Part shown: positions 25,165-33,349 of the stretch, piece after piece
Position numbering within the stretch: position 1 is the stretch's first letter
How the letters are laid out: each line of letters opens with the position of its first letter
Assembly (NCBI GenBank): GCA_001797315.1
Contig: MGPC01000004.1
Span: 1 to 37,311, forward strand
Source: Curvibacter sp. GWA2_64_110
GTDB lineage: Bacteria > Pseudomonadota > Gammaproteobacteria > Burkholderiales > Burkholderiaceae_C
Direction of reading: 5' to 3'
Length of the DNA stretch: 37,311 bases
Notes under the pieces: model-generated
Database searches by the model: none
What the model was told of the DNA's origin: nothing
The model's input: only the letters and a program-made list of their open reading frames with translations
Position numbers and translations under genes: made by a program

Positions 25165-28152
25165 ATGGGATCTGACGTCGACATCGAGGAAATCAGACGG
25201 CTGCGCGCTGCGCTGGATGTGGCCCGGCTGCGCCTGCAGAGTCTGGGCCAGGCAGCGGAAATGGATGCGGGCAGCGGTGCGGGTGTCGAGGGGGATCGAC
25301 GCCGTTCCGAGCGGCTGTTTGCCGCCGCTTTCAACGAAAGTCCCGAGGCGCTGGCGCTGTCGCGCTTCTCGGACGGCCTGATTGTCGATGTCAACCAGGA
25401 GTGGCTGCATCTGACGGGCTATGCGCGCGAGGAGGTGATCGGCCACACCGTGGTCGAGATCGGGCACTGGACCGATGCGCAGAGCCGGCGGCAGGCCTTG
25501 ATGCCGCTGGCCGCGCACGGGCAACTGCGCGGCCTGGAGACCACGCTGTTCCTGAAGGACGGCTCGCCTTGTCTGGTGCGGCTCAATGGCACCCTGATCG
25601 AGGTGTTCGGCGAGAAGCTGCTCCTGATGCACGTGCGGGACATCACCGCCGAGCGCATGGCCGAGGAGGCGCTGCGCGCCGGCGAGCTGGCCCTGGAGCG
25701 GGCCAACGAGCAGCTCAGCGCCCAGCTCGAACTCTACGAATTCACCGAGAACCTGGCCCACGTGGGGCACTGGGTGGCCAGCCCGGACGGCCGGACCATC
25801 CACTGGTCCGACGGCCTGCACCGCCTGGCCGGCTCGACCGCGAGCGGGGACCTGCCCAGCGCCGTGGCCCGCAGCCACATCCACCCGGACGATATGGCCG
25901 CCTTTGCTGCGGCGCGCCAGCGCATGGACGGCGAGGTGCTGGAGTACCGCTGGCTCGATCCCGATGGCACGACGCGCTGGCTACGCTCGCGCATGCACCG
26001 GCAGTTCCGGCGCGACGGCAGCAGCACCGATTTCGGCGTGGTCCAGGACATTACCGCCGAACACCAGGCCGCGCAGGCGCTGCAGGAGCGGCTCGACTTC
26101 ATCCAGAAGATCACCAGCCGCATTCCGGACATGGTGTTCGAACTGCAAAGCCGTGCCGATGGCCGTATCAGCTTTCCGTTCGCCAGCGATGCAGTGTTCC
26201 GCATGTTTCACATTCGGCCCGAGCAGGCGCGCGAGGATGCCTCCTGCGTGTTCGCGGTGGTGCACCCGGACGATCTGCCGGCGCTCAAGGACTCGATGCG
26301 GGCCACGGCGTTTGATGGTGCGAACTGGCACCACGAGTTTCGCGTCTGCCTGGAGGACGGCAGCGAGCGCTGGATGCTGGGCAATGCGGTGACCTACCTC
26401 GAAGGCAGCGGCGATCTGGTGTCCTACGGCGCCATCACCGACATCACCGAGCGCAAGGCCGCGGAAGTTCGCCTGCAGGAGAGCGAGGCGCGCTTTCGCA
26501 GCCTGACCGACCTGTCCTCCGACTGGTATTGGGAAATCGATGAGCAGTTCCGCTTCTCCCGCTTTGACGGCTACCGCACGGGCAAGTCGGCGATCACGCG
26601 GCAGGCCAGCATGGGCAAGACGCGCTGGGACATCGGCGCGCTGAACATGACGCAGGAGGACTGGGCGGCGCACCGCCGGGTGCTGGAGTCGCACCAGCAG
26701 TTCAAGGATCTGGAACTGCAGCGGCTGGACGCCGAGGGCAAGTCGTACTGGGTCTCGATCAGCGGCACGCCGATGTTCGACGCGCAGGGCCGCTTCCGCG
26801 GCTACCGCGGCATCGGGCGCGACATCAGCAAACGCAAGCGCGCGGAGGACGAGACCCAGCGCCTGGCTTTCTACGACACGCTGACCGGCCTGCCCAACCG
26901 GCGCCTGCTGATGGACCGCCTGACGCAGATGATGGCCATCAGCGCGCGCAGCCATCACCACTGTGCGCTCTTGTTCATCGATCTGGACAACTTCAAGGAC
27001 CTCAACGACACGCTGGGTCACGATGTCGGCGACCAGTTGCTCAACCAGGTGGCCGAGCGGCTGGTCGGCTGCATCCGCGAAGGCGACACCGCTGCGCGTT
27101 TCGGCGGCGACGAGTTCGTGGTCATGCTCGAAGGGCTGAGCGAGGTGAGCGGCGAGGCGGCCAATCAGGCCGAACTGGTGGCCGAGAAGATCCTGGTCCA
27201 GCTCAACCTGCCCTATGAGCTGATGGGCAAGCAGCACAACAGCACGCCCAGCATCGGCATTGCGCTGTTTTCCGGCCATGAGCCCGGCGCCGACGAACTG
27301 CTCAAGCGCGCCGATGTGGCGATGTACCAGGCCAAGGCGGCCGGGCGCAACACGCTGCGCTTCTACGATCCCAAGATGCAGGCCGCCGTGATGGCGCGCG
27401 CCGCGCTCGACGCCGACCTGCGCCAGGGCCTGCAGCGCCAGGAACTGCTGCTGCACTACCAGCCGGTGGTCGACGTGCGGGGCCGCACCACCGGCTTCGA
27501 GGCGCTGGTGCGCTGGCAGCATCCGCAGCGCGGCCTGGTGGGGCCGGGCGACTTCATCGACCTGGCCGAGCAGACCGGGCTGATCCTGCCCATCGGCCAG
27601 TGGGTGCTGCTGGCGGCCTGCCGCCAGCTGGTGGCCTGGCGCGCGCAGCCGGCCACGCGCGAGTTGAGCCTGTCGGTCAACGTCAGCGCACGCCAGTTCC
27701 GGCGCAGCGATTTCGTGGCCCAGGTGCTGGCGGCGCTGCATGACACCGGCGCCGACCCGCAACGCCTGAAGCTGGAGCTGACCGAGAGCGTGCTGCTGTC
27801 CGATGTGGAGGACGCCATCCGCAAGATGAGCACCTTGCGGGACTCCGGCGTGCGCTTCGCGCTCGACGATTTCGGCACCGGTTATTCCTCGCTGGCCTAC
27901 CTCAAGCGCTTGCCGCTGGACCAACTCAAGATCGACCAGTCCTTCGTGCGCGACGTGCTGACCGACGTCAACGACGCCGCCATCGTGCGCACCATCCTGG
28001 CGCTGGCGCACAGCATGGACCTGGTGGCGGTGGCCGAAGGGGTGGAGACCGAGGGCCAGCGCCAGTTCCTGCTGGACAACGGCTGTACCGTGTTCCAGGG
28101 CTATCTGTTCGGCCGGCCGGCGCCGATTGACGCCATCACGCTGCCGGCCTGA
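25165..28152 (+). CDS. Soluble PAS-rich diguanylate cyclase/phosphodiesterase (4xPAS-GGDEF-EAL)
   Basis: A 995-residue c-di-GMP enzyme without transmembrane helices. Four PAS or PAS-like domains lie at about residues 45-165, 190-305, 310-435 and 440-565. The GGDEF domain has GGDEF at 647-651 with an RxxD site (REGD) five residues before, and the EAL domain has EALVRW at 779, ELTES, DDFGTGYSS and AEGVETEG. From the last PAS (RSLT-D/E-LSSDWYWEIDEQ) to the end it is nearly collinear with the preceding protein, with runs of identity such as YSSLAYLKRLPLDQLKIDQS, so the pair arose by duplication and the N-terminal sensor parts were exchanged. No cofactor-binding residue of the PAS domains can be assigned. 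Confidence 0.93.
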   Translation: MGSDVDIEEIRRLRAALDVARLRLQSLGQAAEMDAGSGAGVEGDRRRSERLFAAAFNESPEALALSRFSDGLIVDVNQEWLHLTGYAREEVIGHTVVEIGHWTDAQSRRQALMPLAAHGQLRGLETTLFLKDGSPCLVRLNGTLIEVFGEKLLLMHVRDITAERMAEEALRAGELALERANEQLSAQLELYEFTENLAHVGHWVASPDGRTIHWSDGLHRLAGSTASGDLPSAVARSHIHPDDMAAFAAARQRMDGEVLEYRWLDPDGTTRWLRSRMHRQFRRDGSSTDFGVVQDITAEHQAAQALQERLDFIQKITSRIPDMVFELQSRADGRISFPFASDAVFRMFHIRPEQAREDASCVFAVVHPDDLPALKDSMRATAFDGANWHHEFRVCLEDGSERWMLGNAVTYLEGSGDLVSYGAITDITERKAAEVRLQESEARFRSLTDLSSDWYWEIDEQFRFSRFDGYRTGKSAITRQASMGKTRWDIGALNMTQEDWAAHRRVLESHQQFKDLELQRLDAEGKSYWVSISGTPMFDAQGRFRGYRGIGRDISKRKRAEDETQRLAFYDTLTGLPNRRLLMDRLTQMMAISARSHHHCALLFIDLDNFKDLNDTLGHDVGDQLLNQVAERLVGCIREGDTAARFGGDEFVVMLEGLSEVSGEAANQAELVAEKILVQLNLPYELMGKQHNSTPSIGIALFSGHEPGADELLKRADVAMYQAKAAGRNTLRFYDPKMQAAVMARAALDADLRQGLQRQELLLHYQPVVDVRGRTTGFEALVRWQHPQRGLVGPGDFIDLAEQTGLILPIGQWVLLAACRQLVAWRAQPATRELSLSVNVSARQFRRSDFVAQVLAALHDTGADPQRLKLELTESVLLSDVEDAIRKMSTLRDSGVRFALDDFGTGYSSLAYLKRLPLDQLKIDQSFVRDVLTDVNDAAIVRTILALAHSMDLVAVAEGVETEGQRQFLLDNGCTVFQGYLFGRPAPIDAITLPA

Positions 28153-28161
28153 ACCGGGCGC

Positions 28162-29079
28162 TTATTCGAACGCGGTCTGATCGCGTTCGTCGTCCGCGGC
28201 GGGCGTTCCCGACACCGTGAGGGTGCTGATATCGGCCGCGGCCTGGCGCGCGACCGCCTTGTCGCCGGCACTGGCGAACTTGCTGTACTTGTTCAGCAGC
28301 GGCACCAGCTGGCCGTAGATGCGCGGGTTGCCGGCCAGGCATTCCTGCTGCGCCAGGAAGTCGGACTCACCGGTGAAGTTGCCGACTAGGCCACCGGCCT
28401 CGGTCACCAGCAGCGAGCCCGCCGCCACGTCCCAGGGCTGCAGGCCGGTCTCAAAGAAACCGTCGGTGAAACCGGCCGCCACATAGGCCAGGTCGAGCGC
28501 GGCCGCGCCCGGGCGGCGCAGGCCGGCGGTGCGCTGCATCACCTCGCTCATCATGGCCAGGTAGGCGGGGAAGTTGTCGCCCTTGCGGAACGGGAAGCCG
28601 GTGGAGATCAAGCACTCCTTCAACTGGGTGCGCTTGCTGACGCGGATGCGGCGGTCGTTCATGTAGGCGCCGCGGCCCTTGGTGGCGGTGAAGAGGTCGT
28701 TGCGCGAGGGGTCGTAGATGACGGCCTGCTCGACCTTGCCCTTGACGGCCAGCGCAATGCTGACGCAATAGACCGGGAAGCCGTGGATGAAGTTGGTGGT
28801 GCCGTCCAGCGGATCGATGATCCAGACGAATTCCGAATCCTTGGCGCCGTGCGTGCTGCCGGTCTCCTCGGCCAGGATGCCGTGGCCCGGATAGGCGGTG
28901 AGCAGGGTTTCGATGATGGTGGCTTCGCTCGCGTGGTCGACCTCGGTCACAAAGTCGTTCACCTGCTTTTGCGACACGCGGACCGCTTCGACATCGAGGG
29001 CGGCGCGGTTGATGATGGCGCCGGCGGCGCGGGCGGCCTTGATGGCCACGTTGAGCATGGGGTGCAGGTTGGACGACAT
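28162..29079 (-). CDS. suhB: Inositol-1-monophosphatase family protein
   Basis: A 305-residue Mg-dependent phosphatase of the SuhB/IMPase family. In other proteobacteria SuhB also joins rRNA antitermination complexes. Metal-binding residues are E71/E72 in LAEETG, D89 and D92 in [12 protein letters not shown], and D217 in QPWDVAAG. E. coli SuhB is 267 residues; the extra length is a C-terminal tail of about 40 residues, polar and Ala-rich ([13 protein letters not shown]). The ATG at 29079 starts the conserved [15 protein letters not shown] region. It is divergent from trmJ and converges on the GGDEF-EAL gene with a 9-base gap. Confidence 0.92.
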   Translation of the reverse strand: MSSNLHPMLNVAIKAARAAGAIINRAALDVEAVRVSQKQVNDFVTEVDHASEATIIETLLTAYPGHGILAEETGSTHGAKDSEFVWIIDPLDGTTNFIHGFPVYCVSIALAVKGKVEQAVIYDPSRNDLFTATKGRGAYMNDRRIRVSKRTQLKECLISTGFPFRKGDNFPAYLAMMSEVMQRTAGLRRPGAAALDLAYVAAGFTDGFFETGLQPWDVAAGSLLVTEAGGLVGNFTGESDFLAQQECLAGNPRIYGQLVPLLNKYSKFASAGDKAVARQAAADISTLTVSGTPAADDERDQTAFE

Positions 29080-29207
29080 AAATTGTGTGTGAGGTTTGCG
29101 GGACAGACCCGGGGGGATCTGCCTTCAACGGACGAAGAGCGGGAGAGGCCGGTCCGGCGATGCGGGCGGCGACAATAGGGCGATTTTACCCGTTCGCCCA
29201 GATTTCG

Positions 29208-30008
29208 ATGCAAGCCTCCACTTTTCGCACCCGTTTCGTCCTGATCCAGACCAGCCACGCCGGCAATGTGGGCGCGGCCGCGCGCGCCATGAAGGTGATG
29301 GGCTTCGACGACCTCGTGCTGGTGGCGCCGCGCTGGGCCAATGTGCTGCGGCGCGAGGAAACCATCCAGCGCGCCAGCGGCGCCCTGGACGTGCTGGAAA
29401 ACGCGCGCATCGTGGAGACGCTGGACGAGGCGCTGGACGGCATGACCCACCTGTGCGCCACCGCCATGACACCGCGCGACTTTGGCCCGCCCACGCGCAC
29501 GCCGCGCGAGCACTTCGATCTGCTATTAAAACAGGAGCGATCGGCGCATAACCCACAAGGTCTTGAGGCTGAAAATGTTTCAAATCCGGAGCCGGGGCAG
29601 GGTGTGGCCTTCCTGTTCGGCTCCGAGCGCTTCGGCATGCGCAACGAGGACGTCTACCGCTGCCACGTGGCCCTGAGCATCCCGACCAATCCCCGGTTCG
29701 GCTCGCTCAATCTGGGCGCGGCGCTGCAGGTGATTGCCTACGAGTGGCGCCTGGCCCTGGGCGGCTACGCCGTGCAGGCCGCCACTGCACCGCCGGTGCT
29801 GGCCGACGTGCCGCAGGTGGCCGGCATGCTGACGCACCTGGAGCAGGCCCTCACCGCCATCGGCTTCCTCGACCCGGCGGCGCCCAAGAAGCTGATGCCG
29901 CGCCTGAATGCCCTGTTCAACCGCGCCGAACTGACGCAGGAGGAAATCCATATCCTCAGAGGTGTTGCCAAGGCCATGCTGGAGACGGCCGACAAGGCGA
30001 AGCGATAA
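29208..30008 (+). CDS. trmJ: tRNA (cytidine/uridine-32 2'-O)-methyltransferase TrmJ
   Basis: A 266-residue SPOUT methyltransferase that methylates the ribose of position 32 in tRNA using S-adenosylmethionine. The knotted-domain motifs are SHAGNVGAAARAMKVMG (16-32), VAFLFGSERFGMRNEDV (133-149) and IPTNPRFGSLNLGAALQV (160-177 region). The usual length is about 245; the excess is a segment around residues 105-126 encoded by a dispersed-repeat-like sequence in frame (29521-29584), just before motif 2. The ATG at 29208 is chosen because it starts right at the conserved domain; the frame is open upstream from a GTG at 29085 without conserved sequence. It is probably co-transcribed with cysE (9-base gap). 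Confidence 0.92.
   Translation: MQASTFRTRFVLIQTSHAGNVGAAARAMKVMGFDDLVLVAPRWANVLRREETIQRASGALDVLENARIVETLDEALDGMTHLCATAMTPRDFGPPTRTPREHFDLLLKQERSAHNPQGLEAENVSNPEPGQGVAFLFGSERFGMRNEDVYRCHVALSIPTNPRFGSLNLGAALQVIAYEWRLALGGYAVQAATAPPVLADVPQVAGMLTHLEQALTAIGFLDPAAPKKLMPRLNALFNRAELTQEEIHILRGVAKAMLETADKAKR
29521..29584. repeat. Dispersed element accepted in frame within trmJ
   Basis: It begins TGCTATTAAAACAGGAGCGA, has GGCGCATAACCCACAAGG in the middle and TTGAGGCTGAAAATG near the end. This is the clearest copy in the window of a short interspersed element that I recall from Comamonadaceae (start TGCTATTAAAACAGGAGC, end GGC..TTGAAA). It has no stop codon in the trmJ frame and adds about 21 residues. 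The base composition is visibly more AT-rich than its surroundings. Confidence 0.6.
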
Positions 30009-30017
30009 ACTGCAGCC

Positions 30018-30791
30018 ATGTTTTCCCGCATCCGCTCCGACATCCAGTGCATCCTCGACCGCGACCCGGCCGCCCGCAGCGGCTGGGAGGTGCTGACCTG
30101 CTACCCCGGCCTGCATGCGCTGCTGTTCCACCGCTGGGGCCACTGGTGCTGGACCCACGGCCTGAAATGGCTGGGGCGTTTCATCTCGCACGTCAGCCGC
30201 TGGTTGACCGGTATCGAGATCCATCCGGGGGCCAAGATCGGCCAGCGCGTTTTCATCGACCACGGCATGGGCGTGGTGATCGGTGAAACGGCCGAAGTGG
30301 GCGACGGCTGCACCATCTATCACGGTGTCACGCTGGGCGGCACCTCGCTCTACAAGGGCACCAAGCGTCACCCGACGCTGGGCCGCGACGTGGTGGTGAG
30401 TGCCGGCGCCAAGGTGCTGGGCGGTTTTGAAGTGGGCGATGGCGCCAAGATCGGCTCCAACGCGGTGGTGATCAAGCCGGTGCCGGCCGGCGCCACTGCC
30501 GTGGGTATTCCGGCGCGCATCATTCCCTCCAAGGAAGGCGAAAGCGCCGACGTGACGGCGCCGGAAAAGAAGTTCACTGCCTACGGCATCACGCAGGAAG
30601 ACGACCCGCTGAGCCAGGCCATGCGCGGCCTGATCGACAATGCTTCGTCGCAGGAGCACCAGATCGCGCTGCTGTGGCAGGCGATTGAAAAGCTCTCCTC
30701 GGGCCAGACTTCGGCGGGCTGCGTGCCGGGTGATGCGGCGCGTGAGGAGCACTTCGAGGCGGCCAAGCTCAACCAGCTGGTTGGCAAGTAG
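30018..30791 (+). CDS. cysE: Serine O-acetyltransferase
   Basis: A 257-residue enzyme making O-acetylserine from serine and acetyl-CoA, the first step of cysteine synthesis. It has the short EpsC-type N-terminus ([19 protein letters not shown]), then the left-handed beta-helix with hexapeptide repeats. Catalytic region residues are in [14 protein letters not shown] and [10 protein letters not shown], and the [21 protein letters not shown] run is typical. About 75 residues after the helix form a polar tail. There is no Shine-Dalgarno sequence; GATAAA at 30004-30009 is 8 bases before the ATG, so a leaderless internal transcript is possible besides read-through from trmJ. It converges on ftrD with a 12-base gap. 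Confidence 0.93.
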   Translation: MFSRIRSDIQCILDRDPAARSGWEVLTCYPGLHALLFHRWGHWCWTHGLKWLGRFISHVSRWLTGIEIHPGAKIGQRVFIDHGMGVVIGETAEVGDGCTIYHGVTLGGTSLYKGTKRHPTLGRDVVVSAGAKVLGGFEVGDGAKIGSNAVVIKPVPAGATAVGIPARIIPSKEGESADVTAPEKKFTAYGITQEDDPLSQAMRGLIDNASSQEHQIALLWQAIEKLSSGQTSAGCVPGDAAREEHFEAAKLNQLVGK

Positions 30792-30803
30792 ACCGCCAGC
30801 CGT

Positions 30804-32198
30804 TCAGAAGAAGTTGAGTGCCCAGATCGTGTCGATCAGGGCGATGGGAATCAGATACAGCGTGAAGGCGGCCAGGCGGCGCAGGGCCGTGGGACGCAGC
30901 AGCCGCGCGCCCAGCCAGGCGGCAAAGCCGCTGCCCAGCACCAGCAGGACAAGGCGCACCGGGGCCACCCATTCCAGCGACACCCGTTCGGCCTTGAGGT
31001 GGCCCAGCGTCAGCATGGACAGGCCGAGAAAGATGCCCATGCCGGCCAGCGGAATGAGCGCCAGCGACAGGCGCTGCCATGACAGGGCAGGATCGGCGGC
31101 GACCCGGGCGGCCAGCCGGATGCAGCCCAGCACGGTCAGTCCCACGGCCACGCCGCCGCCCAGGATGTAGGCCAGGATGCACAGACCGTCGAGCCAGGTG
31201 AACATGTCGTTGGCGGCGGGGTAATGCGTCAGCAGCCACCAGGGCGCATCGTCATTCAGGGGCCACAGGATGTCGTGCTCCACCAGCCAGTTGGCCAGCA
31301 GCGACTTCACCTGCACCAGCCAGCGGCTGGACGACCAGAGGAAGGCTGCCGTGGCGATACCCAGCACGCCGAACAGCAGGGTGAATGCCTCTTCGCTTCG
31401 CACGTCCCGGTTACGGCTGTTCAGGATCTCCTGCGCCGGCGAGCGGGCGGCCAGTTGCACGGCGCCGCGGTAGCCGCTGCAGCGGCCGCAGGCATGGCAG
31501 GCCGAGGCGCTTTTCATGTGGCGGATGTCGATGAGCGGTGCGCAGTTCACCATGGGCTTGCGCTCGGTGCTGGCCTTCCAGGCCTGTTCGTCCACGCGAA
31601 AGTGCACGGGGGCGATCTTGGCCAGCAAGGAGAAAACGCCGTTGGCCGGACACAGGTAGCGGCACCAGACGCGCGAACCCCGGCCGTAGACCAGGCCGAC
31701 GGCCACGGCTGCGACGCTGGAGCCGCCCAGCACCAGCAAGGCGGCCTGCGGGTATTCGTAGACGCTGACCAGCTGGCCATACACCGTGGTGCAGACGAAG
31801 GCCACGAAGGGCCAGCCGCTCCAGCGTATCCAGCGCGGGATGGCGCGCCCCAGGCCGTGGCGGCTGGCGAGTTCCGTCAGCGCGCCTTCCGGGCAGAACA
31901 CGCCGCACCAGATGCGGCCCATCAGCATCATGCTCACCATCACGAACGGCCACCAGATGCCCCAGAAGATGAACTGCGCGAACAGGCGCAGGTTGTCGTA
32001 GAGGTGGGCCTCTTCGGGCGGCAGCGGCATGAAGGCCGGCACGACCAGCAGCGCCAGGTACACCAGGACCACGATCCACTGCAGCGCCAGAATCGTGCGG
32101 CGATGGGCCTGCATGGCGGCGCCGAACCGTGCCAGCCAACCCGTCGCTACGTTGGTATGGGCCCTCGAGGGGTACTGGACGAGCGGGATTTCAGGCAT
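30804..32198 (-). CDS. ftrD: FtrD-type membrane polyferredoxin of the ferrous iron system
   Basis: A 464-residue multi-pass membrane iron-sulfur protein. Eight conserved Cys can hold two 4Fe-4S clusters: C98 and C102 (WCGVFCPEG), C179 and C183 (WCRYLCPANG), C219, and C234/C237/C240 (CHACGRC). This is the NapH/CcoG-like pattern of FtrD, which in Bordetella is thought to accept or recycle electrons released when FtrB oxidises Fe(II). About five helices follow the cluster region. The ATG at 32198 overlaps the end of ftrC by 8 bases. It is the last gene of the operon. Confidence 0.88.
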   Translation of the reverse strand: MPEIPLVQYPSRAHTNVATGWLARFGAAMQAHRRTILALQWIVVLVYLALLVVPAFMPLPPEEAHLYDNLRLFAQFIFWGIWWPFVMVSMMLMGRIWCGVFCPEGALTELASRHGLGRAIPRWIRWSGWPFVAFVCTTVYGQLVSVYEYPQAALLVLGGSSVAAVAVGLVYGRGSRVWCRYLCPANGVFSLLAKIAPVHFRVDEQAWKASTERKPMVNCAPLIDIRHMKSASACHACGRCSGYRGAVQLAARSPAQEILNSRNRDVRSEEAFTLLFGVLGIATAAFLWSSSRWLVQVKSLLANWLVEHDILWPLNDDAPWWLLTHYPAANDMFTWLDGLCILAYILGGGVAVGLTVLGCIRLAARVAADPALSWQRLSLALIPLAGMGIFLGLSMLTLGHLKAERVSLEWVAPVRLVLLVLGSGFAAWLGARLLRPTALRRLAAFTLYLIPIALIDTIWALNFF

Positions 32199-33000
32199 CG
32201 CGGTTCAGGCGGCGCTGGACCAGCAGGACGCTGCTCCAGTAGGCTGCGTAGAGGGCCACCAGCATCAGCGAGGGGCGGGCGCGGTAGCCGGTGAAGGCCG
32301 ACACCATGGCGCCCAGGCGGCTGGTGTCGTCCAGCAGGGCGCTGGTGTCCCAGACTGGATCGATGAGGGTCGGCAGCCAGCCCATGCCGATGAGGCGCTC
32401 CATGCCCGCGACCAGCAGGGCGATGGCCAGGAGCAGCAGCAGGAAGCCGCTGATGCGGAAGAAACGGCGGTAGTCGAGAAAGCGCAGCCCGCGGTTGACG
32501 GCCCACGCCGTGGCCATGGCCAGCAACAGGCCGAGCGCGGCACCCGCCGCCAGTTGTCCCGAGTCCGAGTTTTCCAGTCCCATGCCATACAGAAAGATGA
32601 CCGTCTCGGCGCCTTCGCGCGCGATGGCCAGTGCGGCCACCGCGGCAATCCCGATCGATCCGGAATTCGCCGCGGCCCGGGAGATGTCCTGCTCCAGGCT
32701 CTGCTTCATCTGGCGTCCGTGCTTTTGCATCCACAGCACCATTTGCACGATCAGGCCGGCCGCCACGAAAAGAATGGCGCTCTGGAACCACTCCAGCGCC
32801 TCGCCGGTCAGCTCGCTTTGCACGCTCAGCATGGCCCAGCCCAGCGCCAGCGCCAGCCCCAGGCCGGTCACGACGCCGCTCCACAGGGCGCGCAGGCCCT
32901 GGCCGTCGCTGTTGTTGCGTTTCAACCAGGCGTGGAGGATGCCGATGACCAGCATGGCTTCGATGCTCTCCCGCCAGACGACAAACAGTGAATTACCCAT
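32191..33000 (-). CDS. ftrC: Ftr1-family iron permease FtrC
   Basis: A 269-residue inner-membrane permease with about seven helices. Two REXXE iron-binding motifs are intact: R10-E-S-I-E14 and R128-E-G-A-E132, the signature of the Ftr1/EfeU family that imports iron after oxidation. It starts 9 bases after the ftrB stop and overlaps ftrD at its end. Together with FtrA, FtrB and FtrD it forms an FtrABCD-type ferrous iron importer, a system described in Bordetella. Confidence 0.93.
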   Translation of the reverse strand: MGNSLFVVWRESIEAMLVIGILHAWLKRNNSDGQGLRALWSGVVTGLGLALALGWAMLSVQSELTGEALEWFQSAILFVAAGLIVQMVLWMQKHGRQMKQSLEQDISRAAANSGSIGIAAVAALAIAREGAETVIFLYGMGLENSDSGQLAAGAALGLLLAMATAWAVNRGLRFLDYRRFFRISGFLLLLLAIALLVAGMERLIGMGWLPTLIDPVWDTSALLDDTSRLGAMVSAFTGYRARPSLMLVALYAAYWSSVLLVQRRLNRDA

Positions 33001-33009
33001 GACGTGCTC

Positions 33010-33342
33010 TTATCTCGCGACAAACCGGCCCTGGGCCGTGTCGGGATGGAAATCGCCGAAGAATTTGTAGGTGCCGGGCTTGAGCGGCTGGATGATTAGA
33101 AAACTGGACACGCCGGGGGCCAGCACCTTTTCCTTGCGCAGCTCGATGCTTTCGAACTCCTCGGGTCCCGGCCCTTCGTTCTTCAGCAGCAGGCGGAACT
33201 TGGTGTTGGCCGGCACCTCGATGGTCTCGGGGTAAAAGCGCCCCGCCTTGATGGTGAGGTTGAAGCTCGGCATGTCCTGGGCCTGCAAAGCCGGTGGACC
33301 CAGCAGTAGTGCCATCGTCAGCAATGTGATGCGGTGATTCAT
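33010..33342 (-). CDS. ftrB: Periplasmic cupredoxin-like protein FtrB
   Basis: A 110-residue protein with a signal peptide (about 1-22, ending LQAQ) and a cupredoxin fold like the N-terminal part of EfeO: FNLTIKAGRFYPETIEVPANTKFRL, then EFESIELRKEKVLAPG and YKFFGDFHPDTAQG. In Bordetella, FtrB is proposed to oxidise Fe(II) for the Ftr1 permease. His in DFHP and Glu residues in the EFESIELRKE block are likely metal ligands; there is no Cys, so it is not a classical type 1 copper site. It follows the porin by 7 bases. Confidence 0.87.
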   Translation of the reverse strand: MNHRITLLTMALLLGPPALQAQDMPSFNLTIKAGRFYPETIEVPANTKFRLLLKNEGPGPEEFESIELRKEKVLAPGVSSFLIIQPLKPGTYKFFGDFHPDTAQGRFVAR

Positions 33343-33349
33343 GGTGTTG

